This document shows positions 1 through 9,323 of a stretch of 64,000 nt of DNA, piece after piece (the stretch's first letter is position 1; every line of letters starts with the position of its first letter). Origin of the DNA: Acinetobacter sp. ANC 3832 (lineage in GTDB: Bacteria; Pseudomonadota; Gammaproteobacteria; Pseudomonadales; Moraxellaceae); NCBI RefSeq assembly GCF_002135415.1, contig NZ_NEGJ01000001.1:124001-188000 (forward strand). The letters run 5' to 3'. The translations under genes were made by a program, and so were the position numbers. The notes beneath the pieces are model-generated. The model worked only from the letters and a program-made list of their open reading frames with translations, did no database searches and was not told the origin of the DNA.

Positions 1-617
1 ATTTTATTCTGGGTATCAATCACATCTTCAGGAAAGGCAAGTTGCGTATTATAAAAACAATGACCTTTCGCCAAAGGCCAAAGCAATTTAAACAATAAAC
101 CATAAATATGCTGATGGCTGACTGTCGCAATTGCAATAATTGGCTGCTCTAACACAAAACTTTGGTCTAAACCTTGTACTTCATTTAACAGTTGTTTCAG
201 TGTTCTTGGAATTTTTTTAGGTTGCCCAGTTGAACCTGAAGTATAAAAATAAACCTGAGCCTGATTTAGAAAAGTATCATCCATATTTAAGGAAGCGATC
301 TCTCCATCTCTAGATACAGAATGATCACTTCGTACTAAAAAATAAATCCCTTGCTCTTCGAGTTCAATCTCTAAATCTTTTACTCGGTGAGGCGCAATTA
401 AAATATCTTTATTGGCAAACAATCCAGCAAATAACAGCACTAAAAACTCATAACTGTCACTTTCCCATAACGCCCAAGTTTGTTCTGTTTGTGTTTTTAT
501 AATAATAGATTGAGCATGCACATCTTGCCAAAACTCACTAAAGCGAATTTGAGTTAAATCATCTCGAACACATAAAACTTGTGTAGATTGAATATGATTT
601 TGGAAATGGCATGTCAT
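1..617 (-). CDS. AMP-dependent acyl/aryl-CoA (ACP) ligase, N-terminal part, cut by window edge
   Basis: An open frame runs without stop from an ATG at 617 to the window edge, giving about 205 residues. It contains the AMP-binding P-loop YFYTSGSTGQPKKIP (about residues 128-142), the hallmark of the ANL adenylate-forming family, followed by a conserved-looking ATVSHQHIYGLLF segment. The enzyme would activate a carboxylic acid as its adenylate and load it on CoA or an acyl carrier protein. It is the last visible gene of a minus-strand set with two acyl carrier proteins and a ketosynthase-like protein, so loading of a starter acid onto an ACP is the likely role (inference). A gap of about 110 bases separates it from the membrane-protein gene upstream and no strong ribosome binding site precedes the ATG, so the start is uncertain. 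The C-terminal domain lies outside the window. Confidence 0.75.
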   Translation of the reverse strand, partial: MTCHFQNHIQSTQVLCVRDDLTQIRFSEFWQDVHAQSIIIKTQTEQTWALWESDSYEFLVLLFAGLFANKDILIAPHRVKDLEIELEEQGIYFLVRSDHSVSRDGEIASLNMDDTFLNQAQVYFYTSGSTGQPKKIPRTLKQLLNEVQGLDQSFVLEQPIIAIATVSHQHIYGLLFKLLWPLAKGHCFYNTQLAFPEDVIDTQNK

Positions 618-729
618 GATAAGTAAATAACTCGAGTAATATGATTGCAAATAAACGCCTGGGATCAAGCCTTTTAATATCTTGTTAGTATAGGAGATAA
701 AAGGACTTGTAGAAATTTAAGTAAAGTAT

Positions 730-1290
730 CTAATGATTTAACTCATTGGCATTTAAACGCTGATGGCGTTTACGCAAAATAAACTCACCCACAAATAATA
801 GTCCCATCAATACATAAGACAGAAAGCCATTATAAATCACCCAGACCTGCATGGATGCTAAAAATACCGTCATTAAAGCAATGACAGCATTACAAGCAAA
901 GAAAACGCACCAAACCAGTGTCACTTTCTTTGTCCAAACAACACCTGATTCAGGTAAATTAGGTTCAACCAGTCGTGCAAAACGCTCAATCATTGAAGGT
1001 GGTTTAATTAAGGTCGATGCGAAAATAATCAAAGCACCTAAGCTCATTAAAATAGGATACATTTTCAGCCAAGCATGATCTTTTAAAATCAAACTCAAAC
1101 CACCACACAATATTGCAAACCAAGTTAATGGCCACATTAAACTATGGCTTTTACTGAATAAACGTATGATACCTAAAGCGACGAGTAAAGCACTGACCCA
1201 AATAAATTGCCCGTGGGACAAGCTCCACCCCACCAAAAAGGGATAAAGAATGAATAATGTAATCACTATCCCTTTTATAAAATGTTTCAT
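730..1290 (-). CDS. COG4648-type integral membrane protein of ACP/ketosynthase cluster
   Basis: This 186-residue protein is almost wholly hydrophobic, with about five or six predicted membrane segments and short basic loops (for example WTKKVTL and the C-terminal FILRKRHQRLNANELNH). Its start overlaps the stop of the upstream acyl carrier protein gene by four bases, so the two are translationally coupled. Length and position match uncharacterised COG4648 membrane proteins that sit next to ACP and AMP-ligase genes in aryl-polyene-type clusters; that match is from memory of the family. No catalytic motif is visible. A role in membrane attachment or transfer of the product is possible but not shown. 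Confidence 0.6.
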   Translation of the reverse strand: MKHFIKGIVITLFILYPFLVGWSLSHGQFIWVSALLVALGIIRLFSKSHSLMWPLTWFAILCGGLSLILKDHAWLKMYPILMSLGALIIFASTLIKPPSMIERFARLVEPNLPESGVVWTKKVTLVWCVFFACNAVIALMTVFLASMQVWVIYNGFLSYVLMGLLFVGEFILRKRHQRLNANELNH

Positions 1291-1538
1291 TCAGCAGACA
1301 TATTGTGAATAACAGTCACTACATCTTGAATGGTTCTCACATTTTTAAAGTCTTCAGGTTGCACTTGCTTTCCAGTTAATTCTTTAATTTTAACAACCAA
1401 ATCAATTGCATCGATGCTATCTACATCTAAGTCAGAATAAAGATTCGAATCAAGCTGAATATCATTCGGCTCAATTTCAAATAATTCTTCCATCCATGAA
1501 CGTAATTGTTTGAGTATTTGTTCTTGCGTTAACATCAT
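1287..1538 (-). CDS. acyl carrier protein (second of a tandem pair)
   Basis: An 83-residue acidic four-helix carrier protein. The phosphopantetheine attachment motif DVDSIDAIDLVVKI is intact, with the modifiable serine near residue 41. It would carry acyl intermediates as thioesters in the cytoplasm. It starts 6 bases after the stop of the other ACP gene and overlaps the downstream membrane-protein gene by 4 bases, so it belongs to a tightly packed operon with the ketosynthase-like and acyltransferase genes. The two ACPs differ clearly in sequence and are not a recent duplication. It is not the fatty-acid AcpP, which normally sits between fabG and fabF. Confidence 0.88.
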   Translation of the reverse strand: MMLTQEQILKQLRSWMEELFEIEPNDIQLDSNLYSDLDVDSIDAIDLVVKIKELTGKQVQPEDFKNVRTIQDVVTVIHNMSAE

Positions 1539-1544
1539 AACCTC

Positions 1545-1805
1545 TTATGCTTTTTGTTGGGCTTCAACCAAAGCAACTAAACTTTGAACCGATTTAAAAT
1601 GTTCTTTAGTATCTGAAGATTCAGCATTTAAATGGATGTTATAGCGTTTTTTTAACGCTAAACCCAACTCCAAAGCATCTATTGAATCTAAACCTAATCC
1701 ATCACCAAATAGTGGTGCTTCCGTTTCAATATCATCTATGCTGATGTCCTCTAGAGCAAGTACATCAATAATCATTTGTTTTAATTCATCAGCAAGATTG
1801 CTCAT
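1545..1805 (-). CDS. acyl carrier protein (first of a tandem pair)
   Basis: An 86-residue carrier protein with the phosphopantetheine site GLGLDSIDALELGLAL, the serine being near residue 41. The surroundings are acidic, as expected for an ACP that must dock on ketosynthases and ligases. Its start overlaps the stop of the acyltransferase gene by four bases (an ATGA-type junction). The wider sequence DGLGLDSIDALELGLALKKRY resembles the ACPs of aryl-polyene-type clusters more than AcpP, which is family knowledge rather than something measured here. Paired ACPs are typical of those clusters, one probably for starter loading and one for elongation (inference). Confidence 0.88.
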   Translation of the reverse strand: MSNLADELKQMIIDVLALEDISIDDIETEAPLFGDGLGLDSIDALELGLALKKRYNIHLNAESSDTKEHFKSVQSLVALVEAQQKA

Positions 1806-2650
1806 TTTTTCAATAACTCTTGGTTAAAAAACTGTTGAAGTTTTTGGTTAAGCTGACGAACTTGCTTAGGAGACACTGTTGTATCTTCTAAGATCTCATC
1901 AACATGTATGGTATCTAATACTTTAATCTGAATATGAAAGGGCTCAGATGGAATGTGATACCACTTTTCATTTTTGGTTAATGTAGATGGTGTGCATTTT
2001 ATTAAAATCGGACGTATTGGTACATTGGCACGAATAGCAATATTCGCTGCGCCACGTTGAAATTCATTGAGAATATCTCCTTTGGCTGTACGCGTTCCTT
2101 CAGGAAAAATCAATAAAGAAGCCGCTTGGTCTTCATTTAAGCGAACAACACAATCCTGAATAAACTGTTCAGAACCCGCATTGAGAATATAACCCGCACT
2201 GCGTACAGGCCCTTTGGTAAAAGGGTTTGACCATAATGCTTCTTTAACCACACAGTTGGCCTTTTCCATCAAACCAATTAAAACAACCACATCGATTAAA
2301 GTTGGATGATTCGCAATAACAAGTTCTTGACGACTATTTTCTAATTTATCTAAACCATCAACCTCATAAGTCATAATCCCTAGGCTGACCATCATTTCGA
2401 CGAAACCTTTAAAACTATGTCGAATCACCTGTTGAGCACGTTGCTGTCTTAGAGCATGATTTCTTGAACTTAAACTCACTAACGGTGCAATAACGCCCCC
2501 AATAACAACCCCACCCACACCAAAACTTGCAAAGCTAAAACCTGTTGCACCAATACGCCATGCATAATGGGCTTTTGTTTTGAGTTGATTTACTTTCTTC
2601 TCAGCAGTTTTTTTGAAACCATTCAAATTTAACATACTGACCAAACACAC
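1802..2650 (-). CDS. PlsC-like 1-acyl-glycerol-phosphate acyltransferase family protein
   Basis: A 282-residue protein with the acyltransferase block I motif NHPTLIDVVVL (H-x4-D, about residues 114-119) and block III FPEGTRTAKG (about residue 183). A hydrophobic stretch near residues 35-60 could anchor it in the inner membrane. The family moves acyl chains from ACP or CoA to a lipid hydroxyl; here it probably transfers the product of the adjacent ACP/ketosynthase machinery (inference). The longest frame overlaps the upstream ketosynthase-like gene by 22 bases; an internal ATG at 2635 (MLNLNGFKK) would cut this to 7 and is a plausible alternative start. Its end overlaps the first ACP gene by four bases. 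Confidence 0.82.
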   Translation of the reverse strand: MCLVSMLNLNGFKKTAEKKVNQLKTKAHYAWRIGATGFSFASFGVGGVVIGGVIAPLVSLSSRNHALRQQRAQQVIRHSFKGFVEMMVSLGIMTYEVDGLDKLENSRQELVIANHPTLIDVVVLIGLMEKANCVVKEALWSNPFTKGPVRSAGYILNAGSEQFIQDCVVRLNEDQAASLLIFPEGTRTAKGDILNEFQRGAANIAIRANVPIRPILIKCTPSTLTKNEKWYHIPSEPFHIQIKVLDTIHVDEILEDTTVSPKQVRQLNQKLQQFFNQELLKK

Positions 2651-3252
2651 ATTTCACGGACTGACGTTTGTTTAAAAAAATCATGGAAATTTAGTGCATC
2701 CATAAATTTGTGCTCAATATTTGGAATATTATCTAATTTCAACATTAAATTTGGTTCATTTAACTCAACCAAAGCTGCCATTGCAAATCCTTGAAACGCT
2801 GTATATTCAGTATATACAGCAGGTAAAGGTTCATCATAATAAACCACCAATGCTTTACCATGGATCGCCTGTGTTTTTAAATAGGCATAAGCTTCAACTA
2901 AGGCTTCAGACCAAGTGGCACTCAAACTGATGGAAGGTGTTGAATCTTGGCATAAAATTGAATACAAGCCTGCAATTGCATTATGAACTGAAGTTGAAAA
3001 CTGCGTAGGTGACGGCGTCATATCTTGTAAAACATCTTCTAAAATTTTATAAGTTTTAGTTTCATCACCATATTGTGAAGCCCAAACAATATACTCAATT
3101 TGAGTATCGGCTTTAGACTGAATTGCACTATTTAATGCCATTTTTGCAATTGTAGATAAACGTCTACGTTGCATCGCAGCAATATTCTCAAGCGCAGGAT
3201 AAGTCTCTCCAGCACAACTAATACTCAGTTGCGATACTTTGATCTGAATCAT
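2629..3252 (-). CDS. beta-ketoacyl synthase-like protein (N-terminal domain type, no catalytic Cys visible)
   Basis: A 207-residue protein resembling the Pfam Ketoacyl-synt_2 family of half-length ketosynthase relatives. The stretch FSTSVHNAIAGLYSI followed by SLSATWSEALVEAY matches that family's pattern (from memory). In true ketosynthases the region after the STSVHNA-like block holds the nucleophilic cysteine in a TACSSS-like motif; here it reads SATWSEA, so there is no obvious active site. It may act as a chain-length-factor-like or scaffolding partner (inference). It is the first gene of the visible cluster, about 50 bases downstream of a TGCTATAAT element, and its end overlaps the acyltransferase gene. 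Confidence 0.75.
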   Translation of the reverse strand: MIQIKVSQLSISCAGETYPALENIAAMQRRRLSTIAKMALNSAIQSKADTQIEYIVWASQYGDETKTYKILEDVLQDMTPSPTQFSTSVHNAIAGLYSILCQDSTPSISLSATWSEALVEAYAYLKTQAIHGKALVVYYDEPLPAVYTEYTAFQGFAMAALVELNEPNLMLKLDNIPNIEHKFMDALNFHDFFKQTSVREMCVWSVC

Positions 3253-3302
3253 GCTTATCTATTACCTAATCTTTTATTTTTGCATTTGCTGCGTTATTGA
3301 AT

Positions 3303-3312
3303 CAATTATAGC
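3303..3312 (-). promoter_or_regulatory. extended -10 promoter element for the ketosynthase/ACP operon
   Basis: Read on the minus strand the sequence is TGCTATAATTG, a perfect extended -10 (TGnTATAAT) placed about 50 bases upstream of the ATG at 3252. No convincing -35 box is seen, which extended -10 promoters can do without. It lies in the gap between der's terminator and the cluster, so it is the best candidate promoter for the operon. Confidence 0.45.
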
Positions 3313-3372
3313 ATTTGAAACAAAAAACAACATAAAAAATACTCTTGAGTTTTTTTACCACAATCACTTTAC

Positions 3373-3400
3373 AAAAAAACCCAAAGTAAACTTTGGGTTT
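3373..3400 (-). terminator. Rho-independent terminator of der
   Basis: A perfect 10-bp inverted repeat (AAACCCAAAG / CTTTGGGTTT, loop of four) lies 20 bases after the der stop codon. On the minus strand it is followed by a run of T residues, as in an intrinsic terminator. It separates der from the ketosynthase/ACP operon. Confidence 0.9.
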
Positions 3401-3420
3401 TAGGGTTAAATAAATTTAGA

Positions 3421-4830
3421 TTAGCTTCTAAATTTCTTCTCAGCCTTTTTGAACTTCTGAACATAACGACGCTTACGTGCAGCAATACGCTCATCCATTT
3501 GAGTTTTACGCCCTTCAAATGGATTTTCAGCAGTTTTAAAGTCAACTCGAACAGGTGTTCCTTCAAGGTTATACACTTTACGGAATACATTTTCTAAGTA
3601 ACGACGATAATCCGCAGGCGTTTTATCGACTTTATTACCATGAATGACAATTGTTGGTGGATTTTGTCCGCCCATATGCGCATAACGCATTTTAATACGT
3701 TTACCACTGATCATTGGTGGTTGATGTGCATCCGTCGCATCATTCAAAATTTGTGTTAATTTTGCTGGTGTTACTTTCAAGTGTGACGAATCATAAGCAC
3801 GGTGAATTGAAGGATACATTTCCCCCACACCTGTACCATGCAAAGCTGAAATTAAATGTACTTTCGCCCAAGGGATAAAGTCAAAACGACGATCTACATC
3901 TAATTTACATTGCTTACGATCATATTCAGTCATGTTATCCCATTTATTAATGGCGATTACCATGGCACGACCTGCTTCAAGCGCATAACCAATTAAATGC
4001 AAATCTTGTTCTACCACGCCTTCACGAGCATCCAAGACAACAACAATAACATGTGCATCTTTAATGGCTTGTAGCGTTTTCACAATTGAGAATTTCTCAA
4101 TCATTTCATCTACACGACCTTTACGACGCACACCTGCTGTATCAATTAAGGTGTATTGACGACCATCACGTTCAAATGGAATATAAATAGAGTCACGTGT
4201 TGTACCTGGTTCATCAAATGCAACCACACGTTCTTCACCCAACAAACGGTTAACCAATGTAGATTTACCTACATTCGGACGACCAATAATTGCAAGGCGT
4301 AAACCTGTTGCTTTGTCGTGCGCATCAGCATCTTCATCTTCAGGCACATCAACAAGAATATCTTCAAGCATTTGTGCAACGCCACGACCATGGCTAGCAG
4401 CAACATGAATAGGCTCACCAAAACCAAGTTGATAAAATTCAACTACAGCGGCTTCAGCATGTACACCATCAACTTTATTGGCAACAAGATAAACTTTTTT
4501 GCCTAATGTGCGTATTTCACGGGCAATCTGCTCATCTGAAGCAAGTAAGCCTGCGCGCGCATCAACAACAAAAACAATAATATCAGCTTCATTGATCGCA
4601 GTTTTTGACTGCTCAGCCATATAGGCATCAATACCAGCATCATTCTCACCAATACCGCCAGTATCAACAACAATGAAAGATTTATTTTGATAAACAGCAT
4701 CACCATATTTACGGTCACGAGTCAGACCGGCAAAGTCAGCAACAAGTGCATCACGACTTTTGGTAATCTGGTTAAATAGCGTTGATTTTCCGACGTTCGG
4801 ACGACCAATGAGCGCAATTACGGGTTTCAT
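3421..4830 (-). CDS. der: ribosome-assembly GTPase Der (EngA)
   Basis: This is the tandem two-domain GTPase needed for 50S ribosomal subunit maturation in the cytoplasm. Each G domain carries its own [10 protein letters not shown]-loop (about residues 9-17 and 183-191), DTGG/DTAG switch II and NKVD/NKWD base-recognition motif. A basic KH-like C-terminal domain with a Lys/Arg-rich tail follows. Length, 469 residues, is normal for the family. The frame opens further upstream with a TTG at 4848, but an AAAGG ribosome binding site lies 7 bases before the ATG at 4830 and MKPVIALIG is the usual N-terminus, so 4830 is chosen. It follows bamB in the conserved hisS-yfgM-bamB-der order, but a terminator in between suggests its own promoter. 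Confidence 0.97.
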   Translation of the reverse strand: MKPVIALIGRPNVGKSTLFNQITKSRDALVADFAGLTRDRKYGDAVYQNKSFIVVDTGGIGENDAGIDAYMAEQSKTAINEADIIVFVVDARAGLLASDEQIAREIRTLGKKVYLVANKVDGVHAEAAVVEFYQLGFGEPIHVAASHGRGVAQMLEDILVDVPEDEDADAHDKATGLRLAIIGRPNVGKSTLVNRLLGEERVVAFDEPGTTRDSIYIPFERDGRQYTLIDTAGVRRKGRVDEMIEKFSIVKTLQAIKDAHVIVVVLDAREGVVEQDLHLIGYALEAGRAMVIAINKWDNMTEYDRKQCKLDVDRRFDFIPWAKVHLISALHGTGVGEMYPSIHRAYDSSHLKVTPAKLTQILNDATDAHQPPMISGKRIKMRYAHMGGQNPPTIVIHGNKVDKTPADYRRYLENVFRKVYNLEGTPVRVDFKTAENPFEGRKTQMDERIAARKRRYVQKFKKAEKKFRS

Positions 4831-4911
4831 AAAATAACCTTTATTCAAGATCAGCCAGTTGGACTGGTCTGAACATCAGAAATGTATAGGAAGAAAATAG
4901 GCATAGGCCTA

Positions 4912-4955
4912 AAATAAAAACACGGGGTATCGATTATTCAATCACCCCGGGTTTT
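4912..4955 (-). terminator. Rho-independent terminator of the bamB operon
   Basis: Between bamB and der the minus strand holds a GC-rich hairpin (AAAACCCGGGGT pairing with ACCCCGTGTTTT, one mismatch, loop about 15) followed by TTTTATTTT. It should end the long rlmN-to-bamB transcript before der. Confidence 0.75.
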
Positions 4956-4997
4956 AAAAATACGAATATGCTTTAGTTTAACATAAACTGAACAAAA

Positions 4998-6146
4998 TTA
5001 ACGATTCTGCCAAATGCTTAATGCACCCTTTCTGGTCGAAACATAAAGTTGATTATCAATTACACGTAAAAAACGAACTTCACCGCTGGTTTTTGAACGG
5101 CCAACGATTGTTCCAGTATTAGGATCAATCAGGTGCAGTACACCATCTAAATCACCTACAACCAAATTTTGTCCCAAAACAACAGGATTACTTAAATCAC
5201 GATTAAGTAATTGTTCATTTTTCCAAAGCTGTTGACCCGTTGCCAAATCATAAGCGGTTAGCTTACCTGTAGTTTCAGCAACAAATACTTTATTATCAAA
5301 CACTTCTGGGCGAGTTAAACTGCTCGCATCTTCACTCCAAACTACTCGGCGTGAAGCTAAATCTGTTGCTGTGACTTGTCCTTGATAGCTTGTTGTTACA
5401 AGTAGTTGTCCAGCCAAAACTGGATCACCATCAATGTCAATTAAACGTTGAATATCTGAACGCCCTTCAGATACTGCAACACGTTGTTGCATACGTGGTA
5501 CACCTGTCAAACTATCAATGGCATAGATATAACCATTCGACGTTGCAACAGCAATTGTTCTTGGATCTATACTGATCGGCGCTGCTTGACCACGTAAACT
5601 AAACTGAGCATTGGCAAGTTTATATGTCCAAGCCTGCTGACCTGTTGCTTCATCAAAAGCAAATACAGTTCCATCATTCGCAACAACAATAACGCGACCT
5701 GTCTGAATCAAAGCAGGGCTGATAATTGCGCCAGACAATTGTGCTGTCCACGTTTGAGCACCCGTTGCTTGATCTAAGGCAAAAAGTTGACCTTTTTTAT
5801 TACCAACAATCACTAAACCATCAGCAGCTTCGACACCTGAACTCAATTCATGTTTACTAACTTTCGTTTCCCAAAGGCGCTGTTTACCTTTGTAAGCAGC
5901 CACACCACCTTTAGGATTAACGATAAAAATCGTTCCATTATCTGTATCAAGTCTTAAACGTAATGGATCTTCTGCTGACGTAGCAGAAACACTTTGAGAA
6001 AATACAGGAACCAAACTCGTTGCCTGAGCAAGTTTAGGAAGTGGATTCGGTTTGACCTTTACTTCTTTCACTTTATTACTTGAGCAGCCTATGAGTGCCG
6101 CAGATAGAAGCGCTAAAGCAAAAGGTATTTTATATTTTCTTTCCAT
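4998..6146 (-). CDS. bamB: outer-membrane protein assembly lipoprotein BamB
   Basis: A 382-residue lipoprotein subunit of the BAM complex, which inserts beta-barrel proteins into the outer membrane. The N-terminus is a lipoprotein signal (FALALLSAALIGC, lipobox cysteine at residue 21). The rest is an eight-bladed PQQ-type propeller, with repeated blades such as AFDEATGQQAWTYKL and AYDLATGQQLWKN. Its start overlaps the stop of yfgM by one base, so the two are co-translated. BamB is about 390 residues in E. coli, so this copy is full length. Together with hisS and yfgM upstream, the context is the classical one. Confidence 0.95.
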   Translation of the reverse strand: MERKYKIPFALALLSAALIGCSSNKVKEVKVKPNPLPKLAQATSLVPVFSQSVSATSAEDPLRLRLDTDNGTIFIVNPKGGVAAYKGKQRLWETKVSKHELSSGVEAADGLVIVGNKKGQLFALDQATGAQTWTAQLSGAIISPALIQTGRVIVVANDGTVFAFDEATGQQAWTYKLANAQFSLRGQAAPISIDPRTIAVATSNGYIYAIDSLTGVPRMQQRVAVSEGRSDIQRLIDIDGDPVLAGQLLVTTSYQGQVTATDLASRRVVWSEDASSLTRPEVFDNKVFVAETTGKLTAYDLATGQQLWKNEQLLNRDLSNPVVLGQNLVVGDLDGVLHLIDPNTGTIVGRSKTSGEVRFLRVIDNQLYVSTRKGALSIWQNR

Positions 6147-6847
6147 TAAGACTCATCCACTTGTGTTGCTAAAATTGGGCGTTCGAGTTGTGGATCATCC
6201 ACTAATACGCCTACACTTTCGAGTTTAATTTGTAAAATTTGACGCTCTTGTTTACGCTCAATCAATGCATTCCATGCCGCTTGATACGATTTTTTCGCAT
6301 TTTCAATATCATTTTTAGCCACATAAACATCGCCTTTTGCCTCTTCAGCAGTTGCTTTAAAAGCTGGCTCAGTCACTGTTGCTAATGTTTTCAATGCTTC
6401 ATCAAATTTCTTTTGTGCCAATTGAGCATCTGCCAAACGGATTTTTACAATCTGCAATAATCCAGCATCTTTAAGGCTCGAATTTTCAACTTTTTTCAAT
6501 TCACGTTCTGCTGTTGCATAATCATTTTTATCATATGCCAAACGTGCCATCACCATTTGAGCTTGAAGTGCTTGAATAGAGTTTGGATCTTCTTTCACAA
6601 TTTTATCCGCAGAAGCAGCCAATGTTGCAAATGCATTTGGATTATCGGCAGCGGCTTTAGCATCATCCATCAGCTGCTGAACTTTCGCAGTTTGTATTTG
6701 ATTATCCGCCAAAGTTTTTTTCTGCCAATATTCCCAACCAAAAAAGGCAATCAACGCGATTAAAATACCACTCATCATGGCTGAGCCATACTTTTTGAAA
6801 AATGACTTTAAACCATCAAGTTGTTCTTCATCAGTCAATGCGTTCAT
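6146..6847 (-). CDS. yfgM: YfgM-type TPR membrane protein
   Basis: A 233-residue inner-membrane protein with one membrane segment near residues 22-41 (AMMSGILIALIAFFGWEYW) and a periplasmic region of TPR-like helices rich in Ala, Lys and Asp. E. coli YfgM is an ancillary SecYEG-associated factor linked to periplasmic chaperones; that role is transferred by homology and position between hisS and bamB. The N-terminal MNALTDEEQLDGLKSFFKKYG is a typical cytoplasmic lead for the family. It overlaps bamB by one base and starts 29 bases after hisS. Confidence 0.9.
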   Translation of the reverse strand: MNALTDEEQLDGLKSFFKKYGSAMMSGILIALIAFFGWEYWQKKTLADNQIQTAKVQQLMDDAKAAADNPNAFATLAASADKIVKEDPNSIQALQAQMVMARLAYDKNDYATAERELKKVENSSLKDAGLLQIVKIRLADAQLAQKKFDEALKTLATVTEPAFKATAEEAKGDVYVAKNDIENAKKSYQAAWNALIERKQERQILQIKLESVGVLVDDPQLERPILATQVDES

Positions 6848-6876
6848 GTAATTGCCCTTTCCTTATATGTTATCGC

Positions 6877-8172
6877 TTATTTTGAAGAAAATTTATTGAT
6901 GAAGAATGGCACGATATCCGCTACCGCAACTTCACTTTGTTCCGCTGTCGCTAACTCTTTCACTAAGAGTTGCTGAGCTTCCCATTCCCTTTCACCTAAA
7001 ATTAAGGCATACACCGCACCAGATTGATCTGCCTTTTTCATTTGGCTTTTCATTGATCCTTGCGAACCGACTTTTAAACGAATAGGACTATTCTGCGCTT
7101 CCAAAAGATCACGCACTTGTTCCGCAAGAACCAAAGCTTTCGCCTGAGAAGCAGGATCAGCCAGTAAAAACACTTCACAATCACGTACTGGCGTATTATC
7201 TTCAACTTGTTCGAGTAAAAGCAATAAACGCTCCATTCCCATCGCAAAACCAACGGCAGGTACGGACTGATCAGCCTTAGCTTTCAATTGACCCACTAAA
7301 CCATCATAACGCCCGCCTGCACAAATTGTACCTTGAGAACCTAGATGTGTCGTTGTCCATTCAAATACAGTTTTATTATAATAATCAAGACCACGTACCA
7401 ATTTTTGGTTAATCACAAAAGCAATACCAGCATCCGTTAAATACTGTTGCAATTGTGCAAAATGATTCATGGTATCTTCTTTCATGAAATCATGTAATTT
7501 TGGTGCATTTTCTAGAATTTGCTGCGTACGTGCATCTTTAGAATCTAAAATACGTAAAGGATTCGTTGTCAAACGGCGTTGCGAATCTTCATCTAATTCA
7601 GTTTTATGTACAGTTAAAAACCCAACCAATGCAGCGCGATATTCAGCACGCTCATCGGACTCGCCAAGCGTATTGAGTTCAAGCTGAACTTTATCTGCGA
7701 CACCCATGCGTTTCCACAAACGTGCTGTCATCAAAATCAACTCAGCATCCATATCTGGTGTTGCTACACCAAATGTTTCCACACCAAACTGATGAAACTG
7801 ACGATAACGACCTTTTTGCGGTTTTTCATAGCGGAACATGGGTCCGACATACCATACACGCGGAGTAGCACCACGTAACAAGTTATGTTCAAGCATCGCA
7901 CGTACACAACCCGCAGTCCCCTCAGGACGTAGCGTTAAAGACTCAGGTGGATTACCTTTATCTAAGAAAGTGTACATTTCTTTTTCAACAATATCGGTTG
8001 CATCACCGATAGAGCGTTTGAATAAGTTAGTTTGCTCAACAATCGGCAAGCGAATTTGCTGATAACCATAAGCATCCATTAATGATGCTAAATGTTGCTC
8101 AAGACGTCTCCAAGCAGCTGTTTGGCTCGGAAGAACATCATTAAAACCTTTAATTGCGACAATTGAACTCAT
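6877..8172 (-). CDS. hisS: histidyl-tRNA synthetase
   Basis: A class II aminoacyl-tRNA synthetase of 431 residues that charges tRNA-His. Motif 2 ([18 protein letters not shown], residues 113-130), the histidine-binding [10 protein letters not shown] (258-267) and AGGRYDGL (285-292) are all present. A C-terminal anticodon-binding domain follows, including [16 protein letters not shown]. The start gives [15 protein letters not shown], the normal N-terminus. It lies 10 bases after ispG and 29 before yfgM in the minus-strand operon. Nothing unusual was seen. Confidence 0.97.
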   Translation of the reverse strand: MSSIVAIKGFNDVLPSQTAAWRRLEQHLASLMDAYGYQQIRLPIVEQTNLFKRSIGDATDIVEKEMYTFLDKGNPPESLTLRPEGTAGCVRAMLEHNLLRGATPRVWYVGPMFRYEKPQKGRYRQFHQFGVETFGVATPDMDAELILMTARLWKRMGVADKVQLELNTLGESDERAEYRAALVGFLTVHKTELDEDSQRRLTTNPLRILDSKDARTQQILENAPKLHDFMKEDTMNHFAQLQQYLTDAGIAFVINQKLVRGLDYYNKTVFEWTTTHLGSQGTICAGGRYDGLVGQLKAKADQSVPAVGFAMGMERLLLLLEQVEDNTPVRDCEVFLLADPASQAKALVLAEQVRDLLEAQNSPIRLKVGSQGSMKSQMKKADQSGAVYALILGEREWEAQQLLVKELATAEQSEVAVADIVPFFINKFSSK

Positions 8173-8182
8173 GACTTATAAC

Positions 8183-9301
8183 TTACTCAAAACTTGTACG
8201 AATAATCTCTTTCGATTTAGCTTTTTCAAGCTCTATTACACGTTGACGAACCATCGTTTCGATTTCATCAACCAACTGATTTGTATCGATCAAATGGCTC
8301 TTTTCACCATTTCGATACACAAGTGAGCGTGGTGCTGCACCGACAATACCAATATCTGCTTCTTTGGCTTCACCTGGACCATTCACTTTACAACCGATCA
8401 CAGATACATCCATCGGTGTACGAATATCTTCCAAACGTTCTTCCAAAGCTTGCATCACTTGAATCACATTAAATTCTTGACGTGAGCAACTCGGACAAGC
8501 AATAAAATTAATACCATTTGAGCGCAAGCTTAATGATTTTAAAATATCGAAGCCAATTTTCACTTCTTCTTCTGGTTCTGCAGCCAAGGAAATACGCATC
8601 GTGTCACCGATACCATCCATCAACAAACCACCTAAAGCAATCGCTGATTTGACTGAACCTGTGCGATAAATTCCTGCTTCAGTCACACCTAAATGTAATG
8701 GATTATCAACCTGTTGTGACAACAAACGATACGCATCCATTGTTAGAAATACATTCGATGCTTTAACTGAAATTTTAAACTCATGAAAATTTAAACGGTC
8801 TAAAATATCAATATGACGCATTGCAGACTCAAGCAAAGCTTGACCTGTTGGCTCGCCATATTTTTTCTGAATATCTTTTTCTAAAGAGCCAGCATTGACA
8901 CCAATACGCATGGAAATATCATGATGCTTTGCAGCAGCCACAACTTCACGAATCTTCGCTTCTGAACCAATATTACCCGGATTAATACGTAAGCAATCTG
9001 CTCCCATATCTGCAACTTTTAAGGCAATTTTATAATCGAAGTGAATATCTGCAACCAAAGGTACAGTCACACGCTTCCGAATTTCACCAAATGCTTCAGC
9101 TGCTTCCATCGATGGAACTGAAACACGCATGATGTCTGCACCCACATCTGCACAACGCTGAATCTGTGCAACTGTTGCATCAACATCACAGGTTTCAGTA
9201 TTGGTCATACTTTGAATGCTAATAGGTGCATCACCACCTACATAGACAGAACCTACACGAATTTTCCGTGTAGGTTTGCGTTTAATCGGATTTGCAATCA
9301 T
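8183..9301 (-). CDS. ispG: 4-hydroxy-3-methylbut-2-enyl diphosphate synthase IspG
   Basis: This iron-sulfur enzyme of the MEP isoprenoid pathway reduces methylerythritol cyclodiphosphate to HMBPP. The protein is 372 residues, the same as E. coli IspG. An N-terminal TIM-barrel ([20 protein letters not shown] onward) is followed by the cluster-binding cysteines in CPSCSRQEF and [10 protein letters not shown]. The C-terminus continues slightly past the usual end with a Lys/Glu-rich stretch. It lies between rodZ and hisS with short gaps, as in Pseudomonas and other gammaproteobacteria. Confidence 0.97.
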   Translation of the reverse strand: MIANPIKRKPTRKIRVGSVYVGGDAPISIQSMTNTETCDVDATVAQIQRCADVGADIMRVSVPSMEAAEAFGEIRKRVTVPLVADIHFDYKIALKVADMGADCLRINPGNIGSEAKIREVVAAAKHHDISMRIGVNAGSLEKDIQKKYGEPTGQALLESAMRHIDILDRLNFHEFKISVKASNVFLTMDAYRLLSQQVDNPLHLGVTEAGIYRTGSVKSAIALGGLLMDGIGDTMRISLAAEPEEEVKIGFDILKSLSLRSNGINFIACPSCSRQEFNVIQVMQALEERLEDIRTPMDVSVIGCKVNGPGEAKEADIGIVGAAPRSLVYRNGEKSHLIDTNQLVDEIETMVRQRVIELEKAKSKEIIRTSFE

Positions 9302-9323
9302 TGTACTGCTCGACTCAATTAGA

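Noticed and set aside
1287..1805. two ACP genes as a recent duplication
   Set aside because: The sequences differ across most positions outside the DSIDA core, so they are old, functionally distinct carriers.
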